Shown: one piece after another, positions 44,821 to 56,058 of the stretch
Layout: every line of letters begins with the position of its first letter
Numbering within the stretch: position 1 is the first letter of the stretch
Source of the DNA: Chromera velia
Lineage: Eukaryota > Sar > Chromeraceae
Direction of reading: 5' to 3'
DNA length: 64,000 bases
Assembly (NCBI GenBank): GCA_018398765.1
Contig: JAHBMJ010003607.1
Coordinates: forward strand, 25,259 to 89,258
The notes under the pieces: generated by a model
The model's database searches: none
What the model was told of the DNA's origin: nothing
What the model saw: the letters and a program-made list of their open reading frames with translations, nothing else
Translations under genes and position numbers: made by a program

Positions 44821-45755
44821 AACTGACTATACTGACAATTGAAACTTTTGTACTGGAAAGTGACTTTGAAAAATTTAGTTTTTAAAACATTAAAATAGAT
44901 AGTTTAACCTTTAAACTAATTGATTTTCATAATTTATTTAAGACTATTTAAGCTTAGTAAGATGTTTAAAAAATGAAATAAAAAAATGTATATATAGAGT
45001 ATATATTTTTTCAAAACCATAAATTGTCTGGTACCTATCATCGTAAATTAACGCTAAGACGAAAACACAATAAGAAATGCATCTGAATGGCTCTGAATCG
45101 ATCTGATTGAAGCATTTCTTCTCATGATCATAACTGTTTTATTTTCAATTCATATGAGGCACTGCTCAACGACGGGCGTGTCAGGGGTAGGNNNNNNNNN
45201 NNNNNNNNNNNNNNNNNNNNNNNNNNNNNNNNNNNNNNNNNNNNNNNNNNNNNNNNNNNNNNNNNNNNNNNNNNNNNNNNNNNNNNNNNNNNNNNNNNNN
45301 NNNNNNNNNNNNNNNNNNNNNNNNNNNNNNNNNNNNNNNNNNNNNNNNNNNNNNNNNNNNNNNNNNNNNNNNNNNNNNNNNNNNNNNNNNNNNNNNNGGG
45401 GGGGGGGGGGGGGTATCTCAGTATATATCAAACATGCACACCCGTGAACGCCACCTGCAGAAATACGTGCACACAAACAGAAAGTCAGTCGAATCGCCAG
45501 AATACATATAAAAGCATGCATGCAAACATAACCTGTATCTTTAATTTGCATCAGAATGATACATATATATATACCACAAACCCATTAAACCTTATCTTTA
45601 AAAGTTGTTCATACTTTCATGCAGGTAAAAAACAATAAATAGAATTATTCTAAGTGCTTTAAAGACTTAGTTTTTTATATAAAATTTAGTGTGATATATA
45701 GAAAATTAAAAGTCACTTTCTAGTACAAAAGTTTCAATTGTCAGTACAGTCAGTT
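44821..45755. mobile_element. Terminal-inverted-repeat element containing an assembly gap
   Basis: The left end AACTGACTATACTGACAATT (44821 on) recurs inverted at the right end (to 45755), and the match extends about 45 bases per side with a few differences. The interior is AT-rich and holds the N run 45192-45397. No coding capacity is visible. I could not find a matching target duplication next to the ends, so the superfamily is undetermined. Confidence 0.7.
45192..45397. other. Assembly gap (N run)
   Basis: A run of N followed directly by about 16 G, inside the inverted-repeat element. Confidence 0.97.
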
Positions 45756-45885
45756 ATGGGGAGATCTGCCACGAAATCGGTTTCCGTTTTGTGCCGCTTG
45801 TTTTTGAAACTTATGGAAGACCAGGGGATCAAGAGAGTAGTAAGGTTTTTAAAGGAAGTGACAAAGTTGGGAGCAGGGAGGGAGT

Positions 45886-45912
45886 TGTTTTATGTGTGTG
45901 TATCGTGCCACC
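45886..45912 (+). repeat. Left LTR of outermost element, first fragment
   Basis: Aligns with the first 27 or so bases of the right LTR at 56558. It ends at the CCACC where the middle element inserted, and the LTR resumes at 54470. Confidence 0.75.
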
Positions 45913-46065
45913 TATTAGTGCATATGCAGTTTAAAAGCTGTAAACGACATAGCGCAGCAGCCAGCAGCAGAGCATGGTGAACACAACGGTGCATATTAGT
46001 GCTGCAGTGGCATGACGGCATAAATCAATGCATGCAGAATTGAGTATCAATTGAAGGCATGCTTG
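45913..46065 (+). repeat. Left LTR of middle element, first fragment
   Basis: Matches 54154-54306 of the right LTR with many transitions. It is interrupted after GCTTG by the inner chromovirus. Confidence 0.85.
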
Positions 46066-46333
46066 TGTAGTACTGATGCCTGGCGCCGCCAAGGTGTCAT
46101 CGCATGATTATCGCGCCGCCGTGTGTTTGATGCACGCACTTAGTCTGCCGGCCTGCCTCAGTCTGCATGGTTTTGCTGCATGCGTCTTTTCACAGACTGA
46201 CACCGGTGTTATGATGTATTGTGGTTTATAGAGAAACAACAATGTTTAGAAGAAGAACTAAACAATCAGTTCTTTTGTGCGTCCTATAAATGGCTCTAGA
46301 AATCCCCTCTAGTTATCTCTTAGCAATCCTACA
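46066..46333 (+). repeat. Left LTR of inner chromovirus
   Basis: Begins TGTAGTACTGATG and ends CCTACA (TG...CA termini). It contains TCCTATAAATGGCTC, a plausible TATA region. Confidence 0.93.
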
Positions 46334-46352
46334 GGGTAGCAGAAGCCTCGTT
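46334..46352 (+). promoter_or_regulatory. Probable primer-binding site of inner chromovirus
   Basis: GGGTAGCAGAAGCC immediately follows the LTR and resembles the TGGTATCAGAGC primer sites complementary to initiator tRNA-Met, with an altered first base and one extra base. Confidence 0.5.
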
Positions 46353-46402
46353 CGACCAGAGGCTATAGTTGATTAAATCCATTTGTGTTACAGTTGCACT
46401 GA

Positions 46403-47330
46403 ATGGCTGAAGGGACATTCAGTCAGTTTGTTACTCAGTTGGAGTGCAACGCGCAGTTCCAGGAGCTGCACTAAGAACTTTTCTTGCAGCGCTCTGTGAT
46501 GCAGAGGCTGGCAGATGAAGTTTGGGAGCCACAGACGCAAGTCGTACCTCCGACCATGGCCGCTGGAGTGGAGACGTCTGCCGGTGAACATCCTCTGTTG
46601 CTCGACGGAGAACTGCCTCAAGCCTACAAGGTGAGGGAGCCCTCCATCTTTGCAGGGGATCGGCATGAGGTCTCTGACTGGCTCAAAGACATGAAGGAGT
46701 ATTGCCAGGGCACGGGAGTGTCGGAGAGTCGATGGCTCTTTGTTTCGAAGAGCTATCTGTCGAAGACTCTGAAGAAGTGGGTCCATCAGAAGCAAAAAAG
46801 CGCAACTCCCTTCCATTCCTTCCAAGACTTCGTAGAGGCACTGAAAAAGAGGTACATCGACCCGCTTGAGCAGGATCACCGCAGGGATGCACTGGAGGAG
46901 CTTCAGTATTCGAAAGCACAGGGTATGGAGAGCTTTAGGGACGCCTTCCTGAATCTGGCAGAAGAGATCAAAGACACATCGACCCCTGCTGATCTCATCC
47001 ACATCTTCAAGAAGGCTATCCCCGATGCGATTTGCCTTGAGATGAATAAGAAAGCTCCTTCCACTCTTGAGGAGGCAGTGGAGGCAGCTTGTATCACAGC
47101 GGAGACTTTGGAAGGAAGGGGTGGGAACCGAAAGACGTACGCTCAGACTGGGGGCAGTAGACCGAACGGAAAGCACCAGGGTGGGTCCAACTCTGACGGA
47201 CCTGTTCCCATGCAACTGGACGCTGTGTGCTCTCTTTCTTCAAAAGAGAGAGCCGAACTGATATGACAAGGACGGTGCTTCCTCTGTAAGCAGTAGGGAC
47301 ATGAGAAGAAAGATTGTCCATCCTTGTTGT
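46403..47330 (+). pseudogene. Chromovirus gag with zinc knuckle, broken
   Basis: The likely start ATG at 46403 is followed by an in-frame TAA at 46472. The frame then stays open to a TGA at 47264. The Retrotrans_gag-like core is rich in Trp and charged helices (for example the segment around SDWLKDMKEYCQGTG). After the TGA the same frame encodes a CCHC knuckle, CFLC then GHEKKDC, interrupted by a TAG. The three nonsense codons are consistent with single C-to-T or G-to-A changes. Confidence 0.82.
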
Positions 47331-47639
47331 CTTTGCAGAGGGGGTTCGGGTCAAATGTTCCCAGACTGCAGCAGCCGTACAGAAGAAGGCCATGGGGTCC
47401 TTCGGGACCGCAGAGACCCCTAGAGAGACCCGTGTATGGTGGTCAGGGAGGTCTACCTGTTGGCGCCGGCGGTGGAGAAGGACGATGGGTGTGGATGCTA
47501 GTCAGACGGACAGGGCCACTGCGTTACGGTAGCTCTCCACCGAACGCGCAAAGAGGTCGCCCACAGGGGGAACAGAGAGAGCGTGCTTAGAATAGCCGTG
47601 TAGCTGGTATCCAGACTGCAGGGCAGGAGGGGGATCAGG

Positions 47640-48110
47640 TTGCTGAAGAAGGAGAGGAAGAATTCTGGTTCCCTGATAAACGAGCTCTCGATGAACATTG
47701 AGGGAGAGCAACCCACTGACTCCTACGTGTACGACCAGGCGAATATGATCGGCGCTGCCAGTACTGACAGGAAAGTGAAAATGATTCGTTTCCAGGGCAC
47801 TGTCGAGGGCATTCAAGTGAGAGTGCTCTTAGACTGTGGGGCGGGAGAGACATTTCTGTCTGCCCAATTCGCTCACGACAAAGGTTTTCCCATCAGGAAG
47901 ATGCAAAGTTCACGTCAGTGTAGGGGGGCCATTAAGGGAGAAGACGGGCAGACGGTGGTGACTACGGTCAGCGAGTACACCAGTCCTCTGGCCTTCTCCA
48001 TTCAGGGGTACCACCAGAGAATGAAGTTCACCCTGGCTGACCTCGATGACGACTATGATGTCTATCTGGGCATGAAGTGGCTGATTGAACATGAGCCTCG
48101 TGTGCATTAG
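47640..48110 (+). pseudogene. Chromovirus aspartic protease region
   Basis: LLDCGAGETFLSAQFA corresponds to the retropepsin active-site loop, with Cys where Ser or Thr is usual after Asp. The frame differs from gag, so a frameshift lies between about 47330 and 47640. It stops at TAG 48108, in front of GKREVEIPI; a further TAG is at 48174. Confidence 0.75.
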
Positions 48111-48239
48111 GGCAAAAGAGAAGTGGAGATTCCAATTCCAGGGGCTCATAGAAGGTCAGTCACTATCAAGTCATAGAAACAAACATCTGTTCGTACTTTT
48201 TTTAGCAGAGAGTTCAAAAGAAAGGTCAGGAAGGGCCAT

Positions 48240-49850
48240 GTGCGAGAGGTATATCTTTGTAGGTTAGAAATGGTGGAGCCTGTGCTGGCCCCTATGCCGA
48301 TAATCCTGGAGGTAGAACCTCCAGGTGAGGCGAGAGTGGCAGCGGTGATCAGAGAAGATACAGAGAAGGAAGTGCCAGAAGGAGAGACAGCAGAAGAGAA
48401 GGCAGAGAGGGAGAAGGATGACACGCTCCATAGGGGGTGGTCAAAAGTCATGAGTGATCCCTCCCTCCACCCTGCAGCTCGACAGGTGGTGGGAGAGTAT
48501 CGGGACATCTTTTGCGACAAGATCCCTAAGCTACCCCCAAGACGGTCAGTCAAGTTTGCGATTGATCTGGAGCCTGGACACCCTTCTCCCGCTCGGCCGC
48601 CATACCGACTTTCTTTTGGAGAGCTTGATAAGATGAGGAGACAACTGGATGATCTGCTGGTAAAGGGATTCATCCGTCCCTCTGTCTCTCCGTTTGCGGC
48701 ACCAGCCTTCTTTGTGGCGAAGAAAGATGGGAGTCTACGGATGTGCATCGACTACCGTGCCATCAACAAGATTACGATCAAGGACAAGTACGCGATGCCC
48801 AGACCAGAAGAATTGTTGGACCGTCTCCACGGAACAAAGATTTTTTCGGTCCTGGATATGCGGCAGTTTTTCTATCAGCTTCGCATTCGACTGAGTGATG
48901 AACCAAAGATAGTGATGTGTACCCGGTACGGCAACTATGAGTGGCTAGTGATGCCTTTCGGGATGTATAACCCATCGCCGACCAGCCAGCGAGCTATTCA
49001 GGTTTGTCTTTGCAAAGTTCTGGATGACTGTGCATTTGCTTGGATCGATGATGTCCTCGTGTACTCCCCGACGGTCAACCAACACGAAGAGGATTTGCGG
49101 AGAGTCCTTGGATGCCTAAGAAAAGATGAGTATTATATAAAGATCTCCAAGTGCAAATTCTTTGTCCCGAAAGTTGTGTACATCGGGCTGGAGATCTCGG
49201 ATGTAGGAGTGAGAGCGGAGCTAAAGAAGGCAGAGCTCGTTCAGACTTGGCCAAAGCCTGAGAACAAACACGAGCTCTGTGTCTTCTTGGGACGGTGCAA
49301 CTGGTTCTGGAGATTCATCTACAAGTACAGTCACGTCACAGCCCCACTCACTTCTCTTCTCCAGGCGAAGGTCGAGTTCGTTTGGTCAGAGGTCTGTGAA
49401 GCAGCGTTCAAAGAGTTGAAAGAGAAGATTGTAGAATTGATTCTTCTCTTCATCCCAGATCCTACCCGCCCTTTCAACTTATATGTTGATGCGTCAGAGA
49501 AAGAGATCTGCATCGCGGCAGCTCTGATGCAGTGGGATCCAAGAGTGAATGGACTGAGAGTTGTAGCCCTTGCTTCCAGGAAGCTCGTTCAAGCTGAGTA
49601 GAAGTATCCGATTTGGGAGAAGGAGCTTCTGGCAGTTATGTTTGGGGTGAAGACCTTCTGCATTTATATGAATCATACCACGAAGATCTACTCTGATCAC
49701 GAGAGCTTGAAGTGGCTCAGCACTTCAGGGGGTCTGATTGAAGGCCCCGACAGAGTGAAGAGATGGGCCATCTTCCTGAATGCATTGGACATTGTTCCTC
49801 AGTACATCCCTGGCTCCAAGAACGTTGTGGCAGACGCGCTGTCATGTTGA
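48240..49850 (+). pseudogene. Chromovirus reverse transcriptase and RNase H
   Basis: Same frame as the protease. RT motifs: GFIRPSVSPFAAPAFFVAKK, MCIDYRAINKITIKDKY, VLDMRQFFYQLRI, LVMPFGM, and the catalytic loop FAWIDDVLVYS, with Trp where Tyr/Phe is usual. The segment after MPFGM is divergent. RNase H begins at FNLYVDASEKE and contains KELLAV and YSDHESLKWL. TAG at 49599 interrupts RNase H, and TGA at 49848 follows ADALSC. Confidence 0.88.
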
Positions 49851-51026
49851 CCGTCTCGAATCAGAACGCAGAAGCAGACAGGAGAGGAGAGGTCTGATGA
49901 AAAGGAAACAGACCGAATTGCCCAGGTGGAGAGCACTCAAAAGATCTGTCCAGACGCAAAGTTTCTGGATCAAGTTAGGAAAGAGTACGCTCAAGACTCT
50001 TTTTTCAAGGAGCTCCTTCCTTTCCTCACTCATGCTCCTACCCAAAGTACCCCCTCTGCCTACCTGCGTTTGCGTTTGAGTCATTTCTCGGTGAAGAAGG
50101 GACTTCTGTACTATGACCAGAGGAGACTGGCGATCCCGATGAAGACACTGCAAAGGCAAGTCATCTGGGAGTCACTGTGTCACGATTCTCCTTTGGCTGG
50201 GCACCTTGGAGTGGATAAGACCTACCGACGACTGGCTGCAGACTTCTTTTAGCCACATATGTGGAAGCGGGTGATGCACTACGTCGCTCACTGCGATGCG
50301 TGTCAAAGGAACAAACCGTTGAACGAGAAGCCTGCAGGCCTTCTTCAACCACTCTCTATGCCAGAGTTTCCCTTTCACGATCTCTCAATGGATTTCATTA
50401 CTGGTCTTCCACCTGTTCAGTTCAAGGGAGAGGTAGTTGACTCGATCATGGACGTGGTGTACAGGTTGAGCAAGTGGGCGATCTTTGTTCCCACCAAAGA
50501 GATAGCCGGAGCCCGAAAGACAGCACAGAAGTTTTTCGATGAAGTGGTGTGTGAGCATGGTATGCCACAATCAATTGTCTCTGATCGCGACTCCAGGTTT
50601 ATCTCAAACTTCTGGCAAACACTGTTCCACCTGTGCAGAACCAAGCTCAAGATGTCAACTGCTCAGCACCCTCAGACAGACGGACACTGTCAGATGGAGA
50701 TCGAGAATTGGACGCTTGAGCAGATGCTTCGGTGCTTCGTTGCAGACCATCAGAAGGACTGGCCTCAGCACTTGAAGATGCTTGCCTTTGCAGTCCGTAC
50801 GAGCGTCCATAAGCCGACTGGATTCACTCTCTTCCGTGTCGTTGAACGAAAAGATCCACTCACTCTCCCCAATTTTCTCTGCTCCCACCCATCCTCACCT
50901 GAAGCTTCACAAGACTTGAAAGAGAGAGTAGACATTGTTCAGGAGGTGAGAGACCGATTGGAGAGAGCGAGGGAAAGAGCAGCACATTACTACAACCAGA
51001 GAAGAAGAATTCATTGCCAAGCCTAG
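49851..51026 (+). pseudogene. Chromovirus integrase with altered catalytic triad
   Basis: Still in the pol frame. The HHCC zinc-binding domain (HDSPLAGHLGVDKTY ... HCDACQRNK) is interrupted by TAG at 50250. The core has Asp in SMDFITGLP and Asp in SDRDSRF. In the third motif (TDGHCQMEIENWTLEQML) the expected Glu after TDG is Gln. The frame ends at a TAG overlapping the shift into the next domain. Confidence 0.86.
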
Positions 51027-51480
51027 AGATTGAGTTATGGTCCACAAGAACTTCTTTGCCGGAGCAAAAACACCGGAGGGAGATCGAAAAAAACTTGCAT
51101 ATCTGTGGTACGGGCCATTTGAAGTAGACCGACGGGTCGGAAAGGTCGCATACGAACTGGTATTTCCTGAGGGGGTTAGAAGACATCCAGTTCTCCACGT
51201 GGTCTGGTTGAAGAGATATTTACTGCAAAAAGGACAGTCTGAAAAGAATCCTCCGCCGGTGCGCCTTCCACACTTGGCTAAAGAAAAGCATGAAGTAGAG
51301 ACAGTCCTTGACAAGAGGAAGATCGGTCATAGTGTGGAGTATTTGGTACACTGGAAAGGGGATTCAGAAGAGAATGCCACGTGGGAGCCATCAGAGAATC
51401 TTCTGAATGCTCGTTCGAAAATCAGAGAGTTCTTGGCGCGGCCTGGAAGGCCTCTTGGAGGGAGAGGGGGAAAGAAGTGA
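51027..51480 (+). pseudogene. Chromovirus integrase C-terminal region with chromodomain
   Basis: Shifted +1 relative to pol, with a TGA at 51031 just before the open part. YGPFEVDRRVGKVAYEL and HPVLHVVWLKRY are the usual GPY/F-type module. The terminal VEYLVHWKG and ATWEPSENL are the chromodomain, which in this family directs integration toward modified chromatin. The open frame ends at 51480. Confidence 0.88.
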
Positions 51481-52134
51481 GGGGACTAGGAATTAAAGGG
51501 AATGAATGCATATGAGTAAATGTTTCTACATGACTTTCTCTCACTCTCGTTCTACTCCTGAGGGGTCGTGGGAAGGACGGGGGAAGTGAGAATGAATGGA
51601 TGAATGAATGAATGCATGAATGAATGAATGATACAGTTTTCTTCTCTCTGTCTTATGACGACGTCTTCTCTCTCTGTTATCGTCTCTGTATCTTTTTCTG
51701 TATCTTTCTCTATCTCTTCTCTCTCTTTTATATGCTTTTTATTGCTTTTCTCTTTCCTACGCTCAGATTTTCTTCTCAATGCTTTTCGTGCGCATATGCA
51801 TATATTCTGTTCTCTTCTTCCGTCTATCTACTTTTCTTGCACCGTTTAATGCATGGAGTCACTTGTCTGATGACTGAATGCTCCAGTCTAAATGGGTGTT
51901 CTTCCATGATCGGCTGCATGAAGGGGTCCATGCAGGCCGATGCCTGCTCATGTTGTTGGCCATAGTATGCCAACATGTCGAGGGATGTTTATGTGATGGG
52001 TCGTTTGTGGGTTGATTGAGATCGATTGATTCACTGCGGTCTCGTGTGTCTAACTGTCAGTGAACAAATGTCTTGTCCAGCTGCATTTGATAAAGTGTGT
52101 CCGTTCAGGTTTGACTACGTGTGAGGACACACGT

Positions 52135-52153
52135 CTGAGAGGGGTGGGCATAT
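52135..52153 (+). promoter_or_regulatory. Polypurine tract of inner chromovirus
   Basis: GAGAGGGGTGGGCA lies directly upstream of the right LTR, as expected for the plus-strand primer. The 650 bases between the chromodomain and this tract hold simple repeats and nothing coding. Confidence 0.7.
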
Positions 52154-52421
52154 TGTACTACTGATGCCTGGCACCGCCAACGTGTCATCGCATGATTATC
52201 GCGCCGCCGTATGTTTGACGCACGCACTTAGTCTGCCGGCCTGCCTCAGTCTGCATGGTTTTGCTGCATGCGTCTTTTCACAGACTGACACCGGTGTTAT
52301 GATGTATTGTGGTTTATAGAGAAACAACAATGTTTAGAAGAAGAATCAAACGATCAGTTCTTTTGTACATCCTATAAATGGCTCTAGAAATCCTCCCTAG
52401 TTATCTCTTAGCAATCTTACA
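52154..52421 (+). repeat. Right LTR of inner chromovirus
   Basis: 268 bases, same length as the left LTR, TG...CA termini, with a small number of mostly transition differences from the left copy. Confidence 0.93.
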
Positions 52422-52426
52422 GCTTG

Positions 52427-52576
52427 TAAGAAACGGTGAGATCTTTTCTAGGGAATCGGATTGAACAGACAATACATCAATGTCCTACAAAGCTAAATCC
52501 GATTTGGGGTAGATTGATAGCAGCTAGGCGAGTCAATGCCGGGAGGAGGCTTCGTAGTGACATCCTGGACATAACA
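52427..52576 (+). repeat. Left LTR of middle element, second fragment
   Basis: Resumes after the inner element and matches 54312-54464. It ends ATAACA. Confidence 0.85.
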
Positions 52577-52650
52577 ATTGCTGCTCACCATTCGAGCACG
52601 AACAGTCGTATTGTTTTTTGAATTGAGAAAGTGTTGTCTGAGAAGTAGAG

Positions 52651-53824
52651 ATGTCTGCTCTTGAAGATTCGACTCCCCGTGAGCAGAAGAACAAGGAAGT
52701 TGAAGACCGTACAGATGACAGAAGAGTCAAGAACCTGTTTCTCAGATCGAATGAATGGACCGGGTTTTCAAAGATCTGCTTCTGCTTCCGGTAGTAGAGG
52801 TGGTATTTTCTCTGGAGGCCGATCTTCTGGTGGGAGCAAGCAACAGATGCTCTCCAAGAGAGAGTTGAGGGTTCCGCGATTCTCTAAGAAAAGAGGATAC
52901 CCTCACTAGAGGAAGACGTTCAACTTGGTCAGAGAAGAGGCAAAGGACATGCACGACTACGACTCTGACGCTACATCCAGGCAAGAGAAGAGAAAGTTTA
53001 ACAACTTCATGTTCTGTCTACTGATTGAGGCTGGCGAGGAAGACGAACAGTTCTTCGATATCGTCGATGCAGAGACGGAGAAGCCGGGGGTGATACACCA
53101 TTCTGTCTTTGCGGCTTTGAAAAATTTCTACGGAAAAGGGAAGATCACTGAGCTTGTGTCTGTTCTTGTTTCGTTTCTGAAGTACATCGGGCAAAGAGAG
53201 ACAGAACCGATTAAGAGATTGACCGCAGTTGATGAGAAGCTGAGCAAGACATTCAAGAACGGATACAGGGTCAATGGTTTCATTCAACTCGTGGTATATG
53301 CTGGGGAGCTGGACACGGATGACCAGAAAAAGATTTGGAGGATGGTGGCTGACCTTCTCGACAAGAATGGCACTCTTCTATCCCTTGACGACATCCGCAC
53401 TGAGATTCAGGCCATGGGTGCAGCAAGAGCGGCAGCTCGAGGCAAGAAGAAAGAAAGCGTGAAAGCTGAGGACATCGATCATGAGTTCGGCGCAGCCGCT
53501 ATCGTTAAGAAGAAAGTGAAACAACAGGTGCAGGTTGAGAAGGATGAGGGAGATAAAAATGAGACAGACGCATCTCTATATTACAAGTGTGGCTACTTTG
53601 GTCACATGCGTTTCGAGTACTCACTTTCAAAGGAAGAAATCAGAAAGAAGATGGAGAATGAGAAGAAGAAACTCTCTACCGGTGTGAAAGAGAAAGAGAA
53701 GGAGACGAAGGGAAAGAAAGTTGAGGCAAGGCACGTAACCATGTGTTCTGACAACTCTGAGTTTGGACAGGGTGACGCAAGCAACTCTGACGACTCGTAT
53801 GATCCAGACGAGTTGTATTTCTGA
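52651..53824 (+). pseudogene. Gag-like protein of middle element, broken
   Basis: Starts at ATG 52651, shifts frame around 52757, then has a TAG at 52907, after which about 300 codons stay open to 53824. A Lys-rich gag-like body precedes a degenerate CCHC knuckle, YYKCGYFGHMRFEY, in which the first and last Cys positions are Tyr (both explained by G-to-A changes). No enzyme domain follows before the right LTR. Confidence 0.65.
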
Positions 53825-54153
53825 GCGATTTCTGAAGGAGGAAGAGAGATTCAGAAATGGGGGGTGTTGCCATGATAGTACAGAGATCGGGGGTGCACAT
53901 TAAAGAATTCATTCCATGCTCATGGACTGGTGTATGTATGTATGGGTGTGAATCAATGTTTTGAATTCCTAATCTTAAACTCGGATCGTTCTGCAAGTTA
54001 GAGGGTGTACACATTACGATGCAGACTGGTTTCTGTCTTTTGCCCTTATCTGAGTACAACCTCTCGTTCGTTCCATGTGTTTCTTCGTTGTGAGTGCACT
54101 ATATGCTCGTTCGATCATTCTATAATTATCGTTAATTGAACTTGAGGGGTGGC

Positions 54154-54464
54154 TGTTGGTACACATGCGGTTTAAAAGGTGCAAACGACATTATATAATA
54201 GCGCGGCGGCCAGCGGCAGAGCACGGTGAGCACGACGGTGCGCATCGGTGCTGCAGTGGCATGATGGTATAAATCAATGCATACAGAATTGAGTATCAAT
54301 TGAAGGCATGCTTGTGAGAAACGGTGAGATCTTTTCTAGGAAATCGGATTGAACAGACAATGCATCAATGTCCTATAAAGCTGAATCCGATTTGGGGTAG
54401 ATTGATAGCAGCTAGGCGAGTTAATGCCGGGAGGAGGCTTCGTAGTGATATCCTGGATATAACA
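54154..54464 (+). repeat. Right LTR of middle element
   Basis: 311 bases, starting TGTTGGTACACATG and ending ATAACA. It is followed by target duplication CCACC and contains the empty site for the inner element. Confidence 0.87.
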
Positions 54465-54469
54465 CCACC

Positions 54470-54813
54470 GCTGTGTGTAAAGCGTCGTGCGTGCCACGCC
54501 GTGTGCCACGCCGCCTTGGTGTGGCGTTGCCGCGACCGTCCAGGCCACGGCATGTCTAAAATTAAATTTTGAATGCACATGCAGCCGGGGGCTATGGTTT
54601 TCATGAGCAGTCTCCACAAAATTTCAGTCGTTTCATTCATTCAGTCTCAAGCCTGTCGAATGGATTGAAGTTGGTCCTTCGGTCCATGTCTGAACTAACA
54701 TGATTCCTTTCATAGGAAGCCTACAGCCTATTGCCTGCCCATTAAATTTCATTATGTATAGCTCCTTCTAGGTGTCGTCCATCCTAGAGGGGGGCAGTCT
54801 TCTTATTAATCAA
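54470..54813 (+). repeat. Left LTR of outermost element, second fragment
   Basis: Aligns with 56588-56911, sharing CAGTCTCCACAAAATTTCAG and CATCCTAGAGGGGGGCAG, with an insertion around 54500-54530. Confidence 0.82.
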
Positions 54814-55083
54814 ATAGCACCCTAGAGCGATCGGGAACGTTGTTATCGGTTTCTACCTTTCCTTCTCTTTATCTCTGATGTCAGCCTCGGTAGGAAACGC
54901 CCCACTATAGAGGCATCACAAGCCGTCTGTAAAGTCTTACAAACAGGCGGTAGGATCTTGGTGGTAGGTCACCAGGTGAAGAAGCTGGTCGTGTTTGATA
55001 AAAACAAGATCACCTTCGAAATGGTGGTTGGAGAGGTTCGCGCTAGTACGCTTGGAGATTGAAAGTTTCTGAAAAGAGTCGAC

Positions 55084-56058
55084 ATGGCAGCGGCTTCTAC
55101 GACCGCAACCGCTTTCACACAAACAGATGCTGAGAAAGAAGTGAAAAGACAGGTGCATTTCTAGAAGCAGCTGGGGGAAGAGTACAAGGAAACGAGGAAT
55201 CGGGAAAGAAGCAAAGCAGAAACTGCCATCTCCAAATTCCCAGAGTACGTGAAGGCAATGAAAAAGAAGTCCACTTGTAAGTGGCAGTCTGTTTCTCGTC
55301 TGATATCTGCCTTTCGCAGAAAGTGAACGAAGCACCAGCAAGTGTCTGGTCTAGGTGTCTAGTACAGTTGCCGAAAAGACCGCTTCACAGAAGCTCCGCG
55401 ACGTCCTTCTATATGACATCTCCACTTTTCTCTCGATGTTTATGATGACTACAGACCTGGAATCTGTCACAAAAGTGATGGAGAAGCTGAAAGTTTTCCT
55501 GGAGCGTGCAGAGTCGTCTTTTAAGTCTTCTGACTCAGGCGACTCTTCCCATTCTGAAGACGCGTCGACTGTCCTGAAGGCAAAGAGGGCAGGTCTTCAG
55601 GGAGGGGGTCGAAATAAGTGGAGAGACAGAAGGGAGGGCGATGATGACCCACCTCCGCCGCCAACAGTGCCTGCCTTACTGCCGGGCTTGACATGTTTCC
55701 TTTGTGGAAACAAGGAGCACAGACAGAAGTGTTCTGCCCTGTTCAAGCAGTGTAGCTGTACCATCACCTTGCTGAAGCAAGCCGTTGCCCCTCAGCTGCC
55801 TCCGCAGTATAAATCTAGTTAGGCAGCCGTCTCCACTTCGGCTACGTCTTTCTCTGATACCCAGGGAAAGGGGGGAGCTGAACAGAAGACAGAGACGGCA
55901 CGCTCAGCTGCCATTCTGGAGAGACTCAGTGCAATGCAGCTTGATGAGCAGACCCGGGCGCTGCTCGTTGATGAGCTGAACATCCAACATGTGACAGGAC
56001 AAAGGTCAGACGTATATGTAGACCCCTACTCTGAAACAATCCGAATCATTCCTTGAGA
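55084..56058 (+). pseudogene. Gag-like protein of outermost element, broken
   Basis: ATG at 55084 opens a charged helical segment with a TAG near 55163 and a further stop near 55325. A second open stretch (about 55355-55822) has a Ser/Asp-rich part, a poly-Pro run and a zinc knuckle CFLCGNKEHRQKC (C-x2-C-x4-H-x3-C, one residue short of the canonical form). A third stretch runs to 56058. No pol domains are present. Confidence 0.6.

Larger units (their letters stand above)
46066..52421 (+). mobile_element. Inner Ty3/Gypsy chromovirus, nearly full length but decayed
   Basis: Bounded by two 268-base LTRs and a perfect 5-bp target duplication GCTTG (46061-46065 and 52422-52426). The empty site GCATGCTTGTGAGAAACGG is preserved in the middle element's right LTR at about 54307. 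Domain order is gag, zinc knuckle, protease, reverse transcriptase, RNase H, integrase, chromodomain, which is the Ty3/Gypsy chromovirus order. Many nonsense codons, a pol frameshift and an altered integrase active site indicate it is defective. A primer-binding site similar to initiator tRNA-Met types follows the left LTR. Confidence 0.93.
45913..54464 (+). mobile_element. Middle LTR element, gag-only, inserted in the outermost LTR
   Basis: LTRs are 45913-46065 plus 52427-52576 (split by the inner element, about 303 bases) and 54154-54464 (311 bases). The right LTR starts TGTTGGTACACATG and both end ATAACA. The left start has TA in place of TG. A 5-bp duplication CCACC flanks the element at 45908-45912 and 54465-54469, and the uninterrupted site GCCACCGCTGTG is seen in the outermost right LTR at about 56583. 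A purine tract precedes the right LTR. Without the inner insertion it is about 2.2 kb and codes only for gag. Confidence 0.85.
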
